From Gigantopelta aegis (lineage: Eukaryota > Mollusca > Gastropoda > Neomphalida > Peltospiridae), in assembly GCF_016097555.1 (NCBI RefSeq), contig NC_054706.1, positions 78,576,557 to 78,640,556 of the forward strand: a DNA stretch of 64,000 bases, read 5' to 3'. Position 1 is the first letter of the stretch; each line of letters begins with the position of its first letter. Positions 58,101-64,000 of this stretch are shown one piece after another. A model generated the notes under the pieces. It saw only the letters and a list, made by a program, of their open reading frames with translations. It did not search any database and was not told where the DNA came from. A program made the position numbers and the translations under genes.

Positions 58101-59365
58101 ATATGGGCCCTTTAATAATTAATCTCAAACCAAGTATTTATCACGGGTTTTTTAATTAAAATTAATATAATTAAAATATGTGCCCTCTAATAATTTTAAA
58201 ATGAGTATTTATAAAGTTGTTTTGTTTAAAATTAATATAGAATCAAGATATGTGCTGTTTAATAATCTTAAACTGAATATTTAAAAAGTTGTTTTATTAA
58301 AATTAAAATAATTAAGATATATGCCTTCTAATAATCTTAAAAAGAGTATTTATAAAGTTGTTTTCAGGGAATTCTGGTTTAGAAAGGGTCCTGTTTAAGA
58401 GGGGTTTTATTGTATTCTCTTTATGATTAAGGGTAAAACATAGCAAGAATTACAACAGAAGACAGCCAGGTGATATTCACATGTCGGGCAGGTTCTAGAC
58501 AAGAACTGTATTTGTTTTAAGGCCAATTCCAACTGAATTAACTCTATATAAGAGATTAATCAAGTTAATGATAAAAATGTCAGCTGTGAAGAGAAACCGG
58601 CAGGGAAATTAAAGCAAAGAACAGACAGCTGTATTACAAGATAACTGATAGTATCAATTTTGAGATGTCTTTAACACTGGTCTAAAACAGGCTAACTCCA
58701 CAATATCATAGTTGGTAAATTGACATAACACACAGTGTTATAAACAAACTCTATGAAGATAAATATATCCTAACACTCGACTAGAAAATCAAACATCCAC
58801 AACAAAGCAGACACAAGGAACCAGACATTACTAGAGTGCACAACATACATAATTCCTGGAAACAGTATTAGCTTCTTGAGAAATTTATTTAAAAATATAT
58901 CAACCACATTCTTAAATTTTTTTTAAAATTATCACACAATACTATAAACCCTGATATAAACCAAACTGTATGAACATGTTACTAAATACCTGCTGACTTA
59001 AAAAAAATAGTACATAACATTAACAGAAGTATAAAACTGCCTAACAAATTAAAAAGTATTCGAGAACTGGCATACAGAGTAACTTAAGAGCTCAATAATA
59101 TGAAACCTAAAAAAATAGGTAAATGTAAACTGCACAATGTATAGCCAACATCTTGGTAAACACCGTGAAATAATTTGGCTGTTATTCATTATTTAAATTT
59201 TAATAAGGGGCCGCTTACTATGATCAACACTTTTATAAGCATACAAACTATTAGGAGGTTAATGCCCACATACCCTTTTATTAACAAGAATGTCACGGAA
59301 TTACGTCTCACCCACTACAAACTTATTGATCAACAGATTTTCATTGAATGTTTATGTAACAGATA
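55152..59365. other. AT-rich spacer with short tandem repeats
   Basis: No gene is supported. There is a CA/CACACCC tract at 57,648-57,757. A 41-bp direct duplication lies at about 57,977-58,058. A diverged repeat of about 70-75 bp (aaaatgagtatttataaag, ttgtttt) covers 58,080-58,370. It could in part be a long 3'UTR of a minus-strand gene starting beyond the window (guess). Confidence 0.4.
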
Positions 59366-59480
59366 AAAATCAACCTCCACTTAGGGGATTCGAACCACAG
59401 ACTCTCAGTTACAAGAGTCCAGTGCTCTACCAACTGAGCTAATAGGGAAATTCCCCTAAGTGGAGGTTGATTTTTATCCG
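59366..59480 (-). mobile_element. tRNA-derived repeat, minus strand, with inverted flank
   Basis: The reverse complement has attagctcagttggtagagc and ggttcgaatcccctaagtgg. Immediately after, cccctaagtggaggttgatt repeats the 3' part inverted, so RNA from here would fold into a long hairpin. Anticodon-loop sequence cttgtaa suggests a Thr(TGT)-like origin (low confidence). Confidence 0.7.
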
Positions 59481-59631
59481 TTACATTTGGAGCCGACGTA
59501 GGGACTGGGTGTGTTTTTAACACAAGAATACAATTATAACCCAGTCAGAACCCGTAACAGTTCAACTGCTCGTGACCCACAGCTCCGGGACATAGCTTCA
59601 CTTGATGGGGGAGTATGTAGTAGTGTAGGTA

Positions 59632-59875
59632 TAAAGTGCTCCTACAGGCAGTAGCTAGTGGGAAGTTCCCTATTAGCTCAGTTGGTACAGCACTGGCTCC
59701 GTATTCATAAACGTACTTAAGTCAATGTATGATACTTATTTGTGTACTTTAGATATGCATTTAGGTATCATACATTGACTTAAGTACGTTTATGAATACG
59801 GAGCCTGGACTCTCGCACTGAGAGTCCGTGGTTCGAATCCCCTCAGTGGAGGTTGATTTTTATCTGTTACATTTA
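59632..59875 (+). mobile_element. tRNA-derived repeat interrupted by a foldback MITE
   Basis: Same family as 12,378 and 27,998 (aaagtgctcctacaggcagt, tattagctcagttggtacag). Interrupted in the anticodon-arm region, it continues with ggactctcgcactgagagtc and ggttcgaatcccctcagtgg. Confidence 0.85.
59696..59804. mobile_element. Palindromic foldback MITE, 109 bp
   Basis: Perfect inverted arms of about 40 bp (gctccgtattcataaacgta... and ...tacgtttatgaatacggagc) around a 28-bp centre. ctg lies on both sides (59,693-59,695 and 59,805-59,807), and removing the element and one ctg restores the tRNA-like sequence. Confidence 0.9.
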
Positions 59876-62405
59876 AATATATTTTCACATGCATTGTGAT
59901 GAACATCCATGGGTGCAACTATAAACAAAGTTTCATTTATTTAGGATTTATCGTTTGTGACAAATGGAGCTGCACGCGAAATGTGAATATGAAGATAAAT
60001 GCAGAAGTTGATACAGTCGTTGCCGCCGCCACCACCACCAACACTGTAAAGGTAATACCTTGTTACTTCATACAGGTCAGACAAAAGAAAAATTAGATTA
60101 AAGTAGTCCACTGGTGTATGCTGTTATGATGGGACACAGGGTAGAAAAAAAAGAAAAAAGTATATCTTGTACGATTGTTATAAATGTTGATATTTGTGAA
60201 CGAACCCTAAATATTAAAACAAAATATATTTTCAATCACAAACTATACTATTGAAATGAACTGCAGGCTTTTTTCCTGAAATGTGTACACACATAATAAA
60301 TACATCTTCAAAAAACACTCGGCTACCAAGTAACGATAAATCTGATTAAAATTGCACAAATAAAAAACCCAAATCCTCATCCTAATATTGGCACATTTAA
60401 GACTATTAAACAGTACAAAATTACTCTTCTTAACTGCAGTCACATGAAACATTCAACATCTAACTAAATGCCACAAATTCTCAAGACAATAATCTACACT
60501 GAAGACAAAACAAACAAACACGCGCCATTTTGTACCAAACAAAGATGCCATTTAACAGACTGGTACCCAACAGAATGGAGGTTCATCACTTGAAAAGCAG
60601 TCAATTTTTTTTTTTTTTTACTCTAGCAAGCATGCACCAGGTTATACAAGTATTTTTTTTTTACTCTAGCAAGTATGCACCAGGTTATACAAGTATTTTT
60701 GTTACTCTAGCAAGCATGCACCAGGTTATACAAGTATTTTTGTTTTTACACCTGATGAAAGCAGCATTAAATAAAGTCAGTAAGAATCGATTTTTAACAA
60801 AAACAAGATTACAAGGTTCACTGTAATAAATATACACTGTGAGTGTTATGAAACAGGGACTCTCATATCAAGTCACAAGTTCCAAAGAGAGATTCTGTAG
60901 TAGTTGTTTTTATGTAACATGGTAACGGGAATATGAAGCCAAACGTTCGCAATTATGAGGAACAGTCTCCAATGATAGGGTCATCAAGTCTGTATCAGAG
61001 CAAGCACTCACTCACCACTTAAACTCACTCATTCACTTTCTCTCTCTCGCTCGCTCACTCACTCACTCACTCACTCACTCACTCACTCACTCACTCACTC
61101 ACTCACTCACTCTCTCATCTCTCGATGGTATGTTGGTCCAAGCTGCTCCTTGTAGAGTGTATCAGCATTCACAGATATGTATCAGCGGATATTTTATTCA
61201 CATGGATGTCACTTTCATATTCCATATCGCTGCCTATTGGTCTGAAAAACAAAAATATGTACAATGTAAATTTTTAAAAATGTATAAACTGATAAAATGC
61301 TTGCTCAACTGACATTAAAGTCATAGCATGATGCAGTAATTACTATGGAAACATATTTATTGATTTTAGTTGCAATGTAATATTTCTAATGTAAAAATTA
61401 TATAAGTAGTCATTCCTGGATTTTTAAAAACGTCTACCAAAATTTGTGTGGTGTTTTGAATTTGCATTGTGTTGTATCACACACAATAAAATACTGGTAC
61501 TAAATACATTGTACCATTAATGTTACTCAAACATGATACCTAATGTTTAGATCTTTTATTTTTTTTTAAATAAATAACTATACAATATTGACATATTATC
61601 TTGCACCAACTGTGTTGTAATTTCTAGAAAATATGATAAAAATAAAGTATCTGTATAGACGACAGAATATCTCAACATTTCTTCGATAACATCACCACAA
61701 GACTGAGAGTATGAAACGTAACTTTAGGGCAAGAGAGTGAAGTGAACATATTTATTACATCAGACTATTTAAAAATTGAAATCAATGCAGTAGTTACATG
61801 CATATACTAACAAACAATATATTCTGTTGAGCTGTATTTAGGAATAAAATAAAATAGAAATTGCCTAGTAAAACTTATAAATGATGCAATATTAAACTAA
61901 TGTTTTTCAAATGCAAGTAAATAATATTATTGCCCACAGCAAGTTCATTAATACATGAACGTGAATAATATCTGTTACAAATAAATAAAACTTTAAAATA
62001 ACTAATTAACAAGCATGAATTAACCAATTTTGGCGCTGAGCAATGAGCGAGATCGGTTTGATCAAAAGCTTAAAAATATTGTAGTTTTTCTTGTATTATG
62101 TCATACTATCATCGTGCAAAAGACTAGAAGATTGCAGTGTTAGATTGCTTGGATATAACATGTGTATTTATTGTTTAATTAAACTGATTGGTGTAATAAA
62201 TCAATTATAGCCGTGTGTTGAGACCAATATGTTTTTATGGAGTGTATAAAATAAATATTGACCTAGGCCTCAGGCCTTGGTTAATTTTAATTTTATTTTT
62301 CATCCATAGAACACATCATTTCATCCCAGTGCCATGGCTGCTTATAAACTAATTAGGCATTTGTTAAAACTGGCAATATATGTGAGACAAATACCTATCT
62401 AAATT
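59876..62405. other. AT-rich spacer with microsatellites
   Basis: A 46-bp direct repeat of three units (tactctagcaagcatgcacc, aggttatacaagta) covers 60,605-60,740, and (CTCA)n covers about 61,045-61,112. No gene is supported. Confidence 0.5.
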
Positions 62406-62648
62406 CTAATTACATTTGTTAGAAGTGGCAGCATCTGCATAAACCACAATCTGTGATGGTGGTAAAAAGGTGGATGAACAGTCACATGCAGACATACGTG
62501 TCTCATCAACAGTGCATTCAGTCGGATTAAAACACTTATGATTAAAACACTTACGGGAAAATGAAGCTAGCAGTAGAGTTGTACATGTTAGTATTAGTTC
62601 AGGGATTAACACTACAACAGATATGCTAATGCAGGTGACCGACCACAA
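62406..62648 (-). CDS. Doubtful Cys-rich terminal exon or chance ORF
   Basis: A minus-strand open frame of 80 residues whose second half reads SRKCFNHKCFNPTECTVDE and MSACDCSSTF, with a 13-bp internal duplication. An acceptor-like site (caactctactgctag) lies just before the Cys-rich part, so it could be a last exon of a gene lying to the right. No domain recognised and no partner exon seen. Confidence 0.2.
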   Translation of the reverse strand: MWSVTCISISVVVLIPELILTCTTLLLASFSRKCFNHKCFNPTECTVDETRMSACDCSSTFLPPSQIVVYADAATSNKCN

Positions 62649-64000
62649 TGTGATTCACACCAAGATCATTCAGGTTAATAGTAACAGTCTCATGAGGTTA
62701 ATAACAGTCTTATAAGGCCATTAGTCATTCTAGATTTAATTCTGTAAACACTGTCACAATACTGAGTGCCACATACGTGTACACAATATCAAGGTTTCCT
62801 CCAAAGGATGGGAAGGGGGAGTCTAATCCCCTCTGAAAATGAGCCAGAGGGGATTTTCCCCACAGCTTTGTACCATATATTTTGAGGTCATGCCCATTTT
62901 CAACTTGTTAGATTCAACATTGAAGTTCAAAATATAAGCATTCCTAGACTTTTCACCTTTTTCCCCCCCCCTTTTTTTTGGGGGGGGGGGGGGTAAGAGT
63001 GAGGGGGCACAATAGGCAATAAGCTACATTATAACCTGTATTACACCCTCATTTGTTTTCTGGCAAAAGCCCTGATATGAATAGAAAAAGTATCTAAGTA
63101 GCCAGAGCTCACCCTTCCCCTAGCCTAGCCAAATTAGCCAATTGCAAAATTATTATACAAAGTGGCTACAACATTGACCATATGGCCAATAAATGGTTGT
63201 CTAAATTAGCCATTTTGCAATATTTTTCAAAGTAATACTCTACATATCTAAAAACTGGCTAAAACCAAATGGTGACGCTGAGCACTGAGCAGCCATTTGA
63301 ATAAAGCAGACGCCTGCCTTTTAATAATCCACTAGATGGCTTGACTGTATACATTCTTTCTGTGATTTAGTAGTTTATATTCCACACTGTGATACTGCAT
63401 GCAATAGCATTTTAAAAACTTCTCATATCACCATTAGCTATCATATTTGGTCATGTATAATATGTGTAGATGCATCACACTGATAACATGCCTTTCCTGT
63501 CATTTTTGTAGTTTCTGGGAATTTATTAATGTTAGAGTGTTACTGAATTATTAATTGCATATCCTTTTGTGTTAGACAGTTCATTCAATGCTTTTAAAAG
63601 CAGTTTAAATAGGGTGTTGGTCAAATCTGGAATTGAAAGGTATGAAATAAGATAACACTAATTACAAATAACATATATGTATAAATGTAATATTTGTGTG
63701 TAATAAAGGTTTAATGAAAAACAGAACATTAGTGTATTAGCGTTATGCCTTATTCCAGTGTGTTCCATTCAAGTCCATATTCTGTATCAACACCCATAAT
63801 AACTGACATGATAATAAACAGGCTATGTCAATATGTACATGACAAACAGAATATGTTTTTTAACTTTTCAATTAAAATACTTTATAATTGTAATGTCGAC
63901 ACAAGCTTAACAATAAGCCATAGTTTTAATACATGTACACAAATGTTAAAATAGTGTTTAACACAGTCAGATTATAAAAGTGAACTGCAAAAAGAGAATA
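62649..64000. other. AT-rich spacer, nothing coding
   Basis: Contains a C10-T8-G13 inverted run at about 62,964-62,993. No gene is seen up to the window end. Confidence 0.5.

Noticed and set aside
62964-62993. C/T/G run as a hairpin regulator or terminator
   Set aside because: Homopolymer slippage product; nothing around it suggests a transcription unit.

Overview
This window looks like nuclear DNA of a marine mollusc (gastropod or bivalve). The evidence is an AT-rich, intron-rich sequence with many tRNA-headed SINEs ending in the 'gtcgttaaacaaaacaaac' tail, DD34E Tc1/mariner transposons, Polinton-like fossils with protein-primed DNA polymerase and integrase, a TTAGGG-type interstitial telomeric tract and a spliced collagen prolyl 4-hydroxylase gene. 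The class assignment is an inference; no rRNA or mitochondrial marker is present.

Region 1 (about 1-28,200) is a cluster of duplicated gene segments eroded by transposons. One module encodes a single-pass transmembrane exon followed by a cytoplasmic-tail exon made of VDSSVNSG repeats. It occurs three times on the plus strand: copy A (3,322-7,248), copy B (7,572-9,423) and copy C (22,182-23,362). Copies B and C belong to a large segmental duplication (7,317-12,576 and 21,926-28,203). That duplication also carries, on the minus strand, a phase 1-1 cysteine-rich exon, a short terminal exon and a 101-bp tandem array that repeats the splice acceptor and half of the cysteine-rich exon. Copy C has a clean exon set. 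Copy B has a frameshift in the membrane exon but an expanded tail (37 repeats against 9). Copy A is truncated and split by a LINE. Tc1 elements, a LINE, SINEs, foldback elements and an interstitial telomeric tract sit inside these copies.

Region 2 (about 14,390-21,305) is a Polinton/Maverick fossil with a broken type-B DNA polymerase, a whole-looking packaging-type ATPase and an integrase. No capsid or protease gene is recognised. Region 3 (about 29,800-37,030) is a second, more decayed Polinton-like fossil on the minus strand: two short unrecognised genes, a small membrane protein, an integrase, a BIR-domain gene and a possible PC4-like gene. It is interrupted by two different Tc1 elements and a SINE.

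Region 4 (37,000-38,540) holds two divergent TATA+Inr core promoters separated by about 1 kb rich in AGGTCA/TGACCT half-sites, including six copies at exactly 21-bp spacing just upstream of the plus-strand TATA box. A 200-N gap and a 36-bp minisatellite follow, with a decayed Tc1 element.

Region 5 (41,206-51,183, plus strand) is the best-supported host gene: ten exons of prolyl 4-hydroxylase subunit alpha, covering the peptide-binding and catalytic domains. The N-terminal exons are missing and may lie in or beyond the gap. Its introns carry four minisatellites and several SINEs. From 51,184 to the end I see a 3'UTR, two SINE families, microsatellites, a foldback MITE nested inside a tRNA-derived repeat, and otherwise unremarkable AT-rich DNA.
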